Part shown: positions 22,154 to 30,944 of the stretch, piece by piece
Layout: the number at the start of each line of letters is the position of its first letter
Position numbering within the stretch: position 1 is the stretch's first letter
From: Lacrimispora sp. 210928-DFI.3.58
GTDB lineage: Bacteria; Bacillota; Clostridia; Lachnospirales; Lachnospiraceae
Length of the DNA stretch: 36,344 nucleotides
Direction: 5' to 3'
Assembly: GCF_020554865.1 (NCBI RefSeq)
Contig: NZ_JAJCIC010000039.1
Location: 1-36,344 of the forward strand
Notes under the pieces: generated by a model
Database searches by the model: none
Seen by the model: only the letters and a program-made list of their open reading frames with translations
What the model was told of the DNA's origin: nothing
Made by a program: the position numbers and the translations under genes

Positions 22154-23338
22154 CTATTCTCCCATAGCCAGCTGGTATATGTCCATCATCTCTTTCTTCC
22201 CCAGCTCTTTGATTCCGGGAAGAGTGCGCGTGCCCATGTTGGTGCATTTTACTGCCATCTCTTCGATCTTCTCCGGCTCCACCTGAAGCTCCTTTAAGGT
22301 CACCGGCATTCCAAGGCTCTTAAAGAAATCCTCTGTGGCCTGGATGCCTGCCAGAGCAGTCTTCATAGGATCCTCAAAATCCATATCCAGATTCCACACC
22401 TCTACAGCAAACCTTGCAAAGCGTTCCACGTATCCATCGCACACATAGCGCGCCCAGGATGGCCAGAGAGCGGAAAGTCCTGCGCCGTGGGCGATCCTGG
22501 GGTACATGCCGGAGAGCTCATGCTCCAGCTGGTGTACCTGCATCATATAGGAGCGGCCTGCGCCGGTCAGATCATTGTGGGATAAGGTTCCCGCCCACAT
22601 AAGGGTCGCCCTGGCCTCATAGTTATCCGGCTCACGGTCAGCCACGCCTCCTGCTTCGATCACGGACTTCAAAAGTCCCTCTGCAATACGGTCTGTCAGC
22701 ACCGTATCCCTTGTCATGCTGAAATACCGCTCCATGGTGTGCATCATGATGTCCACTGTGCCGCAGCCTGTCTGGAACTTGCTCACACTGTAGGTCAGCT
22801 CAGGATTGCAAATGGAAAAGAGGGGTCTGTGCGTCGGGCTGTTGAAGCCGCGTTTCAGATCTGTCTCATCGTTTGTGATCACGCAGGAAGCGCTCATCTC
22901 ACTGCCGGAAGCAGCCAGAGTCAGGATCGTGCCCACCGGAAGAGCCTTCTTCGGAACAGCCTCCTTTAAGAAAAATTTCCACACATCCACCTCCGGGTTT
23001 CCCACGCCGTCGGCAATGCATTTGGAGGAATCGATCACACTGCCTCCGCCTACTGCCAGCACAAAATCCACCTGTTCCCTCCGGCACAGGGCAATGCCTT
23101 CTTTTGCCATGGAAAGGGTGGGATTGGCCTGGACGCCGCCCAGAGTCACATATCCGATTCCCTCTTCCTCAAGTGCCTTAAGCACTGCATCCAAAAGCCC
23201 GGATTTTTTCGCACTGGCTCCGCCAAAATGAACCAGCACCTTTTGGAAGCCATACTCGCCGATGATCTTTCCCACCTGCAGATGGGTATCCCTGCCAAAA
23301 ATCATTCTGGTGGGAGTATAAAATTCAAAATTCTCCAT
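22154..23338 (-). CDS. Iron-containing alcohol dehydrogenase (butanol dehydrogenase-like)
   Basis: A 394-residue NAD(P)H-dependent group III alcohol dehydrogenase similar to clostridial BdhA and YugJ. The nucleotide-binding GGGSVIDSSKCIA lies near residue 97. Metal ligands appear as Asp and His in TGCGTVDIMMHTMERY, His in VHQLEHELSGMYPRIAHGAGLS and the second His of that stretch. Such enzymes reduce short-chain aldehydes during fermentation. AGGAGG lies six nt before the ATG, and a promoter is seen at 23375-23403. It is a single-gene unit. The aldehyde substrate cannot be read from the sequence. Confidence 0.94.
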   Translation of the reverse strand: MENFEFYTPTRMIFGRDTHLQVGKIIGEYGFQKVLVHFGGASAKKSGLLDAVLKALEEEGIGYVTLGGVQANPTLSMAKEGIALCRREQVDFVLAVGGGSVIDSSKCIADGVGNPEVDVWKFFLKEAVPKKALPVGTILTLAASGSEMSASCVITNDETDLKRGFNSPTHRPLFSICNPELTYSVSKFQTGCGTVDIMMHTMERYFSMTRDTVLTDRIAEGLLKSVIEAGGVADREPDNYEARATLMWAGTLSHNDLTGAGRSYMMQVHQLEHELSGMYPRIAHGAGLSALWPSWARYVCDGYVERFARFAVEVWNLDMDFEDPMKTALAGIQATEDFFKSLGMPVTLKELQVEPEKIEEMAVKCTNMGTRTLPGIKELGKKEMMDIYQLAMGE

Positions 23339-23374
23339 TGTATCCTCCTGTGTTGTCTCTTTTTCAATATTTTT

Positions 23375-23403
23375 ATCATAGCATGTTTGGGGCAGTTATT
23401 CAA
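23375..23403 (-). promoter_or_regulatory. Promoter of the alcohol dehydrogenase gene
   Basis: On the minus strand TTGAAT (23398-23403), a 17-nt spacer and TATGAT (23375-23380). The leader is about 35 nt. Confidence 0.7.
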
Positions 23404-23542
23404 AAGCTTTTTAAGGAGCGGCCTATGCCTCCCTATCCTCTTGCCATATCATAATCCCACCTCTGACATCATATGATACAGTTAGAACCACATATCTGCC
23501 ATATGCCAGGCAGCCAACCGTCATCACAAAGGAGGGCGCACC

Positions 23543-24781
23543 ATGAAATTCCTGTCCAGGCTCCAGAAACATTTACATATACGTCCGAAAACTGTCATTT
23601 ACGTAGAAATGCTGATCTTGAGCATCCTCTGCCTCTGTTTCTTCCTCACAGGAACAGACCGGGGGCTGGCCGTAATGTCCCGGGCCGCAGGGCTGGCCCA
23701 CGGAGCAGGCACCCTATGGGAACAGGTTGTGGGAAATGCCACTGGAAGCAATGCAGAAACAGAAGAGGGCAGCCAGGAAAAAGCTGCAAAAAAGGATTAC
23801 ATTAAATGGGTCGACTTCACCGTGACCTGTGAGGCCATGAACCAGGCCTTCCGCTACGATGTGGACACCTGCCAGTCACCGATCCATCTGAATTGGGTAA
23901 ACCTGCTGGCTTATCTGGGAACGCGCTACGGCGGAGATTTTTCCAAATACAAGCCGGAGCATATGACAGCCATTGCAGAAAAGCTGAAGAATGGTGAGAC
24001 AACCATGGAGGAGCTGACAAAGGATCTGAAATATTATTCCTATTACAGGGAAGCCTATGGAGCTGTCCTGGACGGAATGGTGGGACAATTCCAAGCGGAG
24101 ATCCCGGCCAGCGAGGCCCCGGCTGCCTATCTCCCCTCCGGGGTGGCAGGGGGAACAGAAAATGATCCCTCCACTGTCTGGGTGACAAAATACGGCCTGA
24201 AAGCATTCTCTCCCATTGCCAAGGGCTTTCCCTACAGCGACTTCGATGACTTTGGAGCTGCAAGGAGCTATGGGTTCAAACGGCAGCACCTGGGACATGA
24301 CATGATGGGGCAGGTGGGGACTCCGGTAATCGCCGTAGAGTCCGGCTATGTAGAGGCCATGGGCTGGAACCAGTACGGCGGCTGGCGGCTGGGCATCCGT
24401 AGCTTTGACAAAAAGCGCTACTACTATTACGCCCATCTGCGCAAGAATTATCCCTACCAGTCAAATCTCCAGGTGGGAAGCTTCGTCCAGGCCGGTGACG
24501 TCATCGGCTACCTGGGACGCACCGGCTACAGCTCCACCGAAAACACCAACAACATCGACGAGCCCCACCTCCACTTCGGCCTGGAACTTATCTTCGACGA
24601 GTCCCAGAAGGACAGCAACAATGAGATCTGGGTCAGCTGCTATGAGCTGGTGAAATTCCTGCATCTGAACCAGTGCGAGACCGTGAAGGTGGAGGGGACG
24701 AAGGAGTGGACGCGGGTGTATGGGACGAAGGATCCGGCGGTGCCGGAGGACTCCGCATCTCAGCATTTGCCGCCAGAATGA
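23543..24781 (+). CDS. Membrane-anchored M23 (LytM-type) metallopeptidase
   Basis: A 412-residue protein with one N-terminal membrane helix (about 18-38, VIYVEMLILSILCLCFFLTG) and an extracytoplasmic body. A helical region of no recognised family covers about 90-190. The M23 domain spans about 215-370 with zinc motifs HLGHDMMG (His near 249, Asp near 253) and HLHFGLEL (second His pair), plus GTPVIAVESGYVEAMGWNQYGG. It is likely a peptidoglycan endopeptidase. The helical domain before M23 is reminiscent of clostridial spore-cortex or division peptidases, but that is a guess. AAGGAGG precedes the ATG. It converges on the next gene with only two bases between stops. Confidence 0.9.
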   Translation: MKFLSRLQKHLHIRPKTVIYVEMLILSILCLCFFLTGTDRGLAVMSRAAGLAHGAGTLWEQVVGNATGSNAETEEGSQEKAAKKDYIKWVDFTVTCEAMNQAFRYDVDTCQSPIHLNWVNLLAYLGTRYGGDFSKYKPEHMTAIAEKLKNGETTMEELTKDLKYYSYYREAYGAVLDGMVGQFQAEIPASEAPAAYLPSGVAGGTENDPSTVWVTKYGLKAFSPIAKGFPYSDFDDFGAARSYGFKRQHLGHDMMGQVGTPVIAVESGYVEAMGWNQYGGWRLGIRSFDKKRYYYYAHLRKNYPYQSNLQVGSFVQAGDVIGYLGRTGYSSTENTNNIDEPHLHFGLELIFDESQKDSNNEIWVSCYELVKFLHLNQCETVKVEGTKEWTRVYGTKDPAVPEDSASQHLPPE

Positions 24782-24783
24782 AG

Positions 24784-25473
24784 CTACTGTTTTTTATAAA
24801 CAACTGAGATCGTTCCGGAGCCTGTCACCGTCATCCACAGAGTTTTTGCTCCGGCATCGATCCTGTTCGGTGTGATCAGCCTCCATTGACCCAGCATATT
24901 ATCATAGAACAATACCTGCACGGTTCCCAGGCCCTCCATCAAATTCGGGACGTAAAGCGGAAACTCTACTGCTCCGGTCTTCTCCTCATTCGTGTCCAGC
25001 GTTTTTGTCATCAGGGCATGGGTGCCGCTCAGAGCATAATATCCGGTAAGCTCCAGACCCGGAACCACCTGGCTCAGGGCTTTTCCTTCATTGATTCCAT
25101 TAATACTGGCTACCACTGCATCCGGGAGCCCTATAACCGCATGATCGCTTCCCTGGACAAATTCCAATGCCGTATCTCCTATGACAGCCTGGCCGCGGCT
25201 GTTCGTCTCTACACCGTCGGAAGTTCCTGTGTTCGCTGCGGCCTGCCCCACCGGGATCTGTACCGTATCCCTTCCCACGCTGGTACTGGACACTGCCGAT
25301 GTACCGGACTCCGTATTTCTGCTGCTTCCGCTCCAGCTGCTGCTATCGCTTCCCTCACTTCCGCTGTCCATGATCACCGGCCTTGTATTCGGACTGTTGG
25401 ATGCAAATACACATACACTCTGCCCTGCTGCAAGTACTGCTGCTAACGTGATCGCTGTGATCCTCTTTCTCAT
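24784..25473 (-). CDS. Unrecognised secreted protein with Ser/Gly-rich linker
   Basis: I do not recognise a family. The ~229-residue product has a clear signal peptide (MRKRITAITLAAVLAAG, cleavage near VFA-SN) and a Ser/Thr/Gly-rich low-complexity segment to about residue 75. A folded, probably all-beta C-terminal domain follows (VIGDTALEFVQGSDH, PLYVPNLMEGLGTVQVLFYD, GQWRLITPNRID, LWMTVTGSGTISVVY). No catalytic motif, repeat or anchor is evident. A further in-frame ATG at 25485 is possible, but the start chosen gives a standard signal peptide with GGTGGAG just upstream. The stop lies two bases from the convergent M23 gene, so mRNA 3' ends must overlap. Confidence 0.75.
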   Translation of the reverse strand: MRKRITAITLAAVLAAGQSVCVFASNSPNTRPVIMDSGSEGSDSSSWSGSSRNTESGTSAVSSTSVGRDTVQIPVGQAAANTGTSDGVETNSRGQAVIGDTALEFVQGSDHAVIGLPDAVVASINGINEGKALSQVVPGLELTGYYALSGTHALMTKTLDTNEEKTGAVEFPLYVPNLMEGLGTVQVLFYDNMLGQWRLITPNRIDAGAKTLWMTVTGSGTISVVYKKQ

Positions 25474-25508
25474 GGTCTCCACCATTCCTTTCTATTCCTG
25501 TATTATTC

Positions 25509-25664
25509 GTAACTATTCAGCCATGCGGCAATTTGTGCGGAAATATGCGTTGCAAGCTGGCTTGCATAAGCATATTTCTGTACAAATTGACATATGGCGG
25601 ACAGCCAAAGCTTCTTGCTTTCATGCTTTTTGAAAACAAGAAGATGGCATGGCTGAATCGTTAC
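25509..25664. repeat. Three-way-junction palindrome
   Basis: Outer arms GTAACTATTCAGCCATGC (25509-25526) and GCATGGCTGAATCGTTAC (25647-25664) pair at 17 of 18 positions. Inside are two hairpins. The first pairs 25529-25548 with 25570-25589 (20 bp) and has a TGCAAG/CTTGCA tip. The second pairs CTTCTTG (25611-25617) with CAAGAAG (25637-25643), plus TTTCA/TGAAA. The two mismatch-like positions in the first hairpin are G-U pairs only if the plus strand is the RNA. The element fills the gap downstream of the LCP gene. Confidence 0.8.
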
Positions 25665-25666
25665 TA

Positions 25667-26728
25667 TTATTCTTCTCTGTAAAACAGTTCAAGTATCATT
25701 GGCATCATTTTTTCTTTATCCGGATGAAATTCGTCATATAGATTCGTCTCTACCGGGGTTCCCGGAAGAGTCAGCATATCCTCCCTGCCCCAACTCTGGC
25801 TTCCTCCTAAAAATGTCAGGGCCATATCTATGTATCTTCCCTTCTCCATATCCGTAACCATGTAATCCTGCGCTTCATCCATCGTCCTGGCTATGAATCC
25901 CTCCTCCTGCCTGGCCTTGTCCCTGGCTGCCTGCACAAAGCCCTGTATATAGGACTTCTGCCGTTCCATACGCTCCAGGGCGCTTTGTGCTTTTCCAATA
26001 TCCCTGTATCGGATATAGGCTTCTGCCTGCTTCCCATTCAACAGGATCGTATCTCCCAGAATAAAATCCCCATTAGCCGCTGCAAGCCCCTCATCCTCTA
26101 TGGTGACGGAAACACCTCCCACTGCATCATTCAATACCGGAAGAGCTTCCATACTCACCGCCATATATCCGTCAATCTCCAGGCCCTCCAAAAGATTGGT
26201 CACTGCCTCCTTCATATACAGGCAGCTTTTTTTCCTTCCATCTCCATAGGCATAGGCCAAAGTCAGATGCTGGATATCCTGCCCCAGCACATTTCCGCTT
26301 AAATCTGTAAGGGTGATGGGAGTCATAGTATCTCTGGGGATCAGCAAAAGCCTGGCTTTATCCCTCGCAGTATCCCAGGCCACCAGGAAAATACCATCTG
26401 CCTGGCCACCTGATCCCGCTACCTTTGTCTCCTGAAGCGTTTCCGCCCGGTCGATTCCCATGAGCAGGATTGCTTTTACATAAGTATTCCGGCGATAAGT
26501 TTTTCCCTGATACTCGATCGTATTTTTTCCTTCTTCAAAGGCTGCCTCCATCTCTTCCCTTTGATCCAACCCGCTCTTTTCCTTATGCAAATGACAGGCA
26601 CTGGATGCAAGCATTGCTACCGCCAGCACCGTTGCCACAGTCCGGACCGTTTTTCGCCTCCCATTATCCAATCTCCTGCTCTTACGCCTCCTGACACTCC
26701 TCTTTCCATTCTCCAAAGTATCTATCAT
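25667..26728 (-). CDS. LytR-CpsA-Psr (LCP) family glycopolymer ligase
   Basis: A 353-residue LCP protein, an enzyme class that transfers undecaprenyl-linked polysaccharide to peptidoglycan. A basic cytoplasmic stretch precedes the hydrophobic segment TVLAVAMLASSAC (about 30-45), which could be a membrane anchor or lipobox. The LCP core shows ILLMGIDRAETL, GGQADGIFLVAWDTARDKARLLLIPRDT (lipid-phosphate-binding Asp and Arg), AVGGVSVTI and AYIRYRDIGKAQSALERMERQKSYI (the conserved Arg-rich helix; the usual D-x-D-R-x-R-RQ is changed to GKAQSALERMERQ). The start overlaps the BY-kinase stop by four bases (ATGA). It is the last gene of the polysaccharide operon, fitting a final attachment role. Confidence 0.92.
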   Translation of the reverse strand: MIDTLENGKRSVRRRKSRRLDNGRRKTVRTVATVLAVAMLASSACHLHKEKSGLDQREEMEAAFEEGKNTIEYQGKTYRRNTYVKAILLMGIDRAETLQETKVAGSGGQADGIFLVAWDTARDKARLLLIPRDTMTPITLTDLSGNVLGQDIQHLTLAYAYGDGRKKSCLYMKEAVTNLLEGLEIDGYMAVSMEALPVLNDAVGGVSVTIEDEGLAAANGDFILGDTILLNGKQAEAYIRYRDIGKAQSALERMERQKSYIQGFVQAARDKARQEEGFIARTMDEAQDYMVTDMEKGRYIDMALTFLGGSQSWGREDMLTLPGTPVETNLYDEFHPDKEKMMPMILELFYREE

Positions 26729-27471
26729 CTCTCCCTTGTGCCGATCCCCTGTTTTTCCGCATACGGATCATCATCTCCATACCGGCCTCCATATCTCCCT
26801 GCGTATTTCCCATAACGTCCGTAATAGCCATTTTCAAACTCCGAACCCACCCGGTTCAATACGACACCTAATATACGGCATCCGCTTTTTTCCAGCTGTG
26901 TCTTCACCCTCTGGGCAAGACGGTAACAGATCACACCGCTCTCAATTACCAGCACGGCTCCATCACACTGGCTGGCTACAATGGCTCCGTCTATCAAATT
27001 TGCCATGGGCGGTGTATCAAGGATGATATAATCATACTCTTCCCTGGCTCTTTCCAGCATTGTATGGAATAATTGGTCTTCCAGAAGCTCTGCCGGGTTA
27101 GGTGAATAGGGACCTGCAAGGATCAGGTCTAAGTTTTCAATATCCGTTCTATAAAGAACGTCCTCCAGCGTCTTCTGTCCGCTTAGGTACTGAGACAGGC
27201 CATTCGGGTTCCCCTTAACTTCATACCGCTTTACCATAACGGACTTCCGTATATCACAGTCCATGAGCAAAACCTGTTTTCCTATACTTGCCAAGGAGGA
27301 TGCCAGGGCAAAGGCTGTCTCACTTTTCCCCTCATCAGGCATAGAGCTTGTAAACATGATGGCTTTCAGGCTGCTCCCGCAGAACTGGATATTTGTTCTC
27401 AGTGTCTTGACAGCCTCCTCATAATAATAGTCCCTGCAGCCTGTATTTTTTAGCCGGAGTATCTCTGCCAT
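26725..27471 (-). CDS. CpsD-type bacterial tyrosine kinase (BY-kinase)
   Basis: A 248-residue cytoplasmic autokinase controlling polysaccharide chain length and export with its membrane partner (next gene). Walker A is SSMPDEGKSETAFALA, with Asp-Glu where most have Gly-Glu. Walker A' is VLLMDCDIRKS and Walker B is YDYIILDTPP. A C-terminal tyrosine cluster (about residues 217-242, with YYGRYGKYAGRYGGRYGD and then a Tyr before EK) is the expected autophosphorylation site. It starts three bases after the Wzz-like gene's stop and overlaps the LCP gene. Confidence 0.94.
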   Translation of the reverse strand: MAEILRLKNTGCRDYYYEEAVKTLRTNIQFCGSSLKAIMFTSSMPDEGKSETAFALASSLASIGKQVLLMDCDIRKSVMVKRYEVKGNPNGLSQYLSGQKTLEDVLYRTDIENLDLILAGPYSPNPAELLEDQLFHTMLERAREEYDYIILDTPPMANLIDGAIVASQCDGAVLVIESGVICYRLAQRVKTQLEKSGCRILGVVLNRVGSEFENGYYGRYGKYAGRYGGRYGDDDPYAEKQGIGTRER

Positions 27472-27474
27472 CCC

Positions 27475-28230
27475 TTACTTCTCCCTCCCTTTACCCATTT
27501 TCTGTCTTCTGCGCCTGTCCTTCTGCCGCTTCCTTTCCTCCTGACTTCTGTCATCCGGGATAGAGGCCAGCACTGTCAGCTTCAGATATTTTTCCACATC
27601 CTCTTCAGAGCGCACAGTATCATTCAGGATCACCTGTATGGCGATCACGCCGCAGACACCAAATGCTGCTGTCAGACTGCCTATCGCTGCATTTCTTTTC
27701 ACACTGGGAGCCGCAGGCAAACGCGCGATCACGCCTTCCTCAATGACCTTCGGCGGCACCATTTCCATGATATCCCCAATATAATCCGAGGATACCTGGG
27801 CCACCTCATCCGCCACTGCCTTTGCCCTCACCGGATCAGAATCTGACACTGTCAGGGACAGGATACGGGTATCTGCGGGATTGGAAATGCTGATCTGCCT
27901 TCTCAGCTCCTCATATGTCATATCCAGCCCCTGCTTCTCGATCACCTTCTCCAGCACAGGGCGGCTGGTGACGATCACCTGGTAATCCTTTGTCAGCTGG
28001 CTCCCTATCTGCAGATCCGCCAGAGACGTCAGGGTCGTTTCCTTTGACAAAACATAGACCATAGCGGTAGAGGTATACACCGGCGTCAGCACTACCTTAC
28101 TGTAAATCCCAGCCCCCATCCCCCCTAATACCGCCGCCAGAAGTATGAGCCACAGCCTCTTTTTGAAGGCAAACAGCAGCTCCAGCAGATCGATCTGAAG
28201 TTCTTCCTCATTTTCGTGTGGTTTTTGCAT
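27475..28230 (-). CDS. Wzz/CpsC-type chain-length determinant and kinase activator
   Basis: A 251-residue membrane protein. The N-terminal EEELQIDLLELLFAFKKRLW leads into the first helix (about 28-50, ILLAAVLGGMGAGIYSKV). An extracytoplasmic domain follows (TSTAMVYVLSKETTLTSLADLQIG, then DTRILSLTVSDSDPVRAKAVAD). The second helix is near 183-203. A strongly basic tail of Arg and Lys ends the protein. This is the Firmicute CpsC arrangement, where the short cytoplasmic tail activates a separate CpsD kinase. AAAGGA lies upstream of the ATG. It is the first gene of normal base composition after the A/T-rich cassette, from which it is separated by about 180 nt containing a TATAAT but no convincing -35. 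Confidence 0.93.
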   Translation of the reverse strand: MQKPHENEEELQIDLLELLFAFKKRLWLILLAAVLGGMGAGIYSKVVLTPVYTSTAMVYVLSKETTLTSLADLQIGSQLTKDYQVIVTSRPVLEKVIEKQGLDMTYEELRRQISISNPADTRILSLTVSDSDPVRAKAVADEVAQVSSDYIGDIMEMVPPKVIEEGVIARLPAAPSVKRNAAIGSLTAAFGVCGVIAIQVILNDTVRSEEDVEKYLKLTVLASIPDDRSQEERKRQKDRRRRQKMGKGREK

Positions 28231-28412
28231 ATGGATCCTTTCCTCATATTTCTCCTGTCAATATTATACTCTTTGAAGAGTGAATTTGAAAGGAGAAAAG
28301 CGAAAAATTACGTACTATTAGCGATAAAATATTTTTTGACAAAATCCGGTTTTTGTAGAAAAAACTGTACAAAGCATATATAGGCACGTATCTATGGTAC
28401 AAAGCAGCAAGT

Positions 28413-29822
28413 TTAAAATATGATGTTTTTACATCTTTTCAAAATTTTTATAATATCCTCTTTACATATAAGCATACTAGCCAATATAACAAATGCTGCA
28501 ATAATAAATGAACCAGATATTGCAATAAGACTCCCTTTAGATAAGAAAATTGCCTGTACTAATAACAAAGAAATACTGGATATAATATATTTCCAATTAC
28601 ATTCGATTTTTACAAAACGATTTACATCTATAATTCTATAAATAATCTGTGAAGCATAGCATAGAAAGCTTGCAAAACAAATACCCCATATTCCATATTG
28701 ATTCGCTGTTACACTTCCAATAATTATATTTATGATTGCCCCCAAAAGCATACTAGGCACTGCTCTCTTTGTAAATTTAAAGGTAGTATACATTGTTTTA
28801 TAAAAGCAAAACATACAATCGATAACTGAAATAAAAAGTATGACTGGAAGGAATACCCTTGCCTCAAAAAAGTCCTTCTTTAAAGTAAATTTTGCTAATA
28901 GCGGAGAAACGCTTAATGTTATGGTACCAAATATCAATATAATGGTTGAATATAATCTAAAAATATTTGTAAAGTATGTTTCTTTTTCAGTACTCTCATA
29001 TTCTCTGGATGTATTTAATTGAAATGCAGCATAAAAGGCCTGTTGAAACATATTAATAACTGCTGCAAGCTTAACTACCGCCGCATACATTCCCGCAGTT
29101 GATGCCCCTTTTGTCCAAAGCAGAATATATCTACCAGACATGGTTGTAATCCAATATCCAATATTATAGATAATAAGAGGCATACTATATTCTAATAGTT
29201 CCCTGCCAATTTTTTTAATCTCCACTCCCCATACCAAATCAGAATATACCTTTCCACCCACAAATAAGAAAAGCATAGATGCTGTATAAGCAAAACCAAT
29301 TGCCAAAAGATACCCTTCCACATTCCAATGAAGTTTTACAAGTAAAATGTAGCTAAAAAATGCCAGGAATGTCGCATTAACAATTCCGCTAGCCGCAAAA
29401 ATTTTTGTTTTCCCCTTGCCTCTAACATAATATGCTATCAGCATTTTATAAGAATACGCATATAAAACAAAATACAAATATCCTGCATATTGATAATGAA
29501 ACAGGACATTCCCTGCCATTAAAACAATTGCTCCTACAAACGCTGAAAGGGATACAATCTTAATACTTACAGAAATAATTTCTTCTTTTTTTAAGCTGGA
29601 CCCCACTGTAAATCTGAAAACAGACTCATAAATGCAAAGAGTTACAATTGGCAAAAAAAATTCCGACAGATTATTTGTCAATTCAGCCATTCCGTAGGCT
29701 TCTGTAGACATATATGTAGTATAAACTGGCATTAACAAAAATTGCACAGCCTTTGCAAGGACAGTACCGATAACAAAAACAATCATGTCGAGGAGAAGCC
29801 TTACATATTTATTCTGAGACAT
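28413..29822 (-). CDS. Wzx-type polysaccharide flippase
   Basis: A 469-residue polytopic membrane protein of the polysaccharide-flippase (MOP/MATE-like) family, moving lipid-linked repeat units across the membrane. It begins with the typical FVIGTVLAKAVQFLLMPVYTTYMSTEAYGM-like helix-loop, and about 12-14 hydrophobic segments follow. No Shine-Dalgarno sequence is visible before the ATG, which lies three bases after the radical SAM stop, so translation is probably coupled. It is the last gene of the A/T-rich cassette in transcription order. Confidence 0.9.
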   Translation of the reverse strand: MSQNKYVRLLLDMIVFVIGTVLAKAVQFLLMPVYTTYMSTEAYGMAELTNNLSEFFLPIVTLCIYESVFRFTVGSSLKKEEIISVSIKIVSLSAFVGAIVLMAGNVLFHYQYAGYLYFVLYAYSYKMLIAYYVRGKGKTKIFAASGIVNATFLAFFSYILLVKLHWNVEGYLLAIGFAYTASMLFLFVGGKVYSDLVWGVEIKKIGRELLEYSMPLIIYNIGYWITTMSGRYILLWTKGASTAGMYAAVVKLAAVINMFQQAFYAAFQLNTSREYESTEKETYFTNIFRLYSTIILIFGTITLSVSPLLAKFTLKKDFFEARVFLPVILFISVIDCMFCFYKTMYTTFKFTKRAVPSMLLGAIINIIIGSVTANQYGIWGICFASFLCYASQIIYRIIDVNRFVKIECNWKYIISSISLLLVQAIFLSKGSLIAISGSFIIAAFVILASMLICKEDIIKILKRCKNIIF

Positions 29823-29825
29823 ATA

Positions 29826-30944
29826 TTATTTGCCAATCCTTTTTATATATTTTTTCAAGCGCCGAGTATTATTCTTCCAATCCCTTCCGAACCATTTAAT
29901 CAAAAGAAAGGGATAAGCAAAATCATGTAATAATTTCTGCATATTGTCATATTCCTTATTAGATTCAAACAATTTAGAGCAGAAAAACTTTCTACATTCT
30001 TCCGAAAGCCACTCTTCTCCATTTTTCATTCTTCTATTGCGCATCTTTTCATATTCCGGAGTTTGTATTTCAGGTATAATTCCCCATGCCATATGTGCAT
30101 GTGAATTCGTACAGTAAGGTTGAGTACACGTATGTCCAACTGGGATAAATTTAATTGGTTTTTCCGGATCAGCAAAAATATTTTGATTATATGGTTGCCA
30201 ATAACAGGGCTGGCTTTCACCTGTATACATATTCACAAATAAACTCCAGCTTCCTGCATAACAAAATTCTTTTCGTTTTATACCAAGCATATTCAGTTTA
30301 AATTCAGTCATGGGAGACTCCAGTTTACTCCATATTTTTCTAAATTCATCTTTTGAATGTTTTGAAAGCAGAGCCTTATCTTTTCTCTTATCATTTCGAC
30401 CAATAGTTGCATGACAAACAGCCCCTATATTTTTTTTACAGATATTGCAAATATCATCAATATCATCCTCAATTCCATCATATGCCATAAGTTCCAAGGT
30501 AAAAGAAACTCCAGAGGTATGAATTTTTTTTACATCATCAAAAAATTTATCTAGTCTATTTAATCGCTTAAGTTCTTTATAATGAAAAGAAATTTTAAAA
30601 AATAACCTCTTTCGTAAGTCTGGTGATAATTGAATTAGTTCATCTATTCTTTTTGTCACAGTTCCATTGGTAACCACCTCAACGAAATGTCCTTCTTTTA
30701 ATAGTGCAGATATTAAGGGGACAATATCAGGCTGGAGCAAGGTTTCTCCATTACCTGTCAAATTAATCAGCGAAGTTCCCCCCAATCGTTTTTTAGAAAG
30801 GCATTTTTGAATATGCTCTACCGAATATTTTAATGGCTCTGGCTCATCCCATGCATCTACTTGAGAAATATAACAATATTCACATTTTAAATTGCATTTT
30901 TGATTTGGTATCATTCCTAGAATAAGTCTCTTTATTTTAGTCAT
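29826..30944 (-). CDS. Radical SAM protein of the polysaccharide locus
   Basis: A 372-residue radical SAM enzyme. The [4Fe-4S] cluster motif is Cys17, Cys21 and Cys24 in QKCNLKCEYCYIS (CX3CX2C). A GGE-like motif LTGNGETLL and VEVVTNGTV support the SAM barrel. The C-terminal part has further Cys residues in EFCYAGSW, QPCYWQ, HTCTQPYC and SEECRKFFCSK, compatible with an auxiliary SPASM-like cluster. It overlaps the upstream pyruvyl transferase by eight bases. AGGAG lies ten nt before the ATG. Its substrate is unknown: it might modify a sugar, a lipid-linked intermediate or a peptide. Confidence 0.88.
   Translation of the reverse strand: MTKIKRLILGMIPNQKCNLKCEYCYISQVDAWDEPEPLKYSVEHIQKCLSKKRLGGTSLINLTGNGETLLQPDIVPLISALLKEGHFVEVVTNGTVTKRIDELIQLSPDLRKRLFFKISFHYKELKRLNRLDKFFDDVKKIHTSGVSFTLELMAYDGIEDDIDDICNICKKNIGAVCHATIGRNDKRKDKALLSKHSKDEFRKIWSKLESPMTEFKLNMLGIKRKEFCYAGSWSLFVNMYTGESQPCYWQPYNQNIFADPEKPIKFIPVGHTCTQPYCTNSHAHMAWGIIPEIQTPEYEKMRNRRMKNGEEWLSEECRKFFCSKLFESNKEYDNMQKLLHDFAYPFLLIKWFGRDWKNNTRRLKKYIKRIGK

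Noticed and set aside
28231..28412. Promoter for the Wzz-kinase-LCP genes
   Set aside because: A TATAAT is present on the minus strand near 28260, but only a weak TTTCAA matches the -35 position, so it is not listed as a feature.
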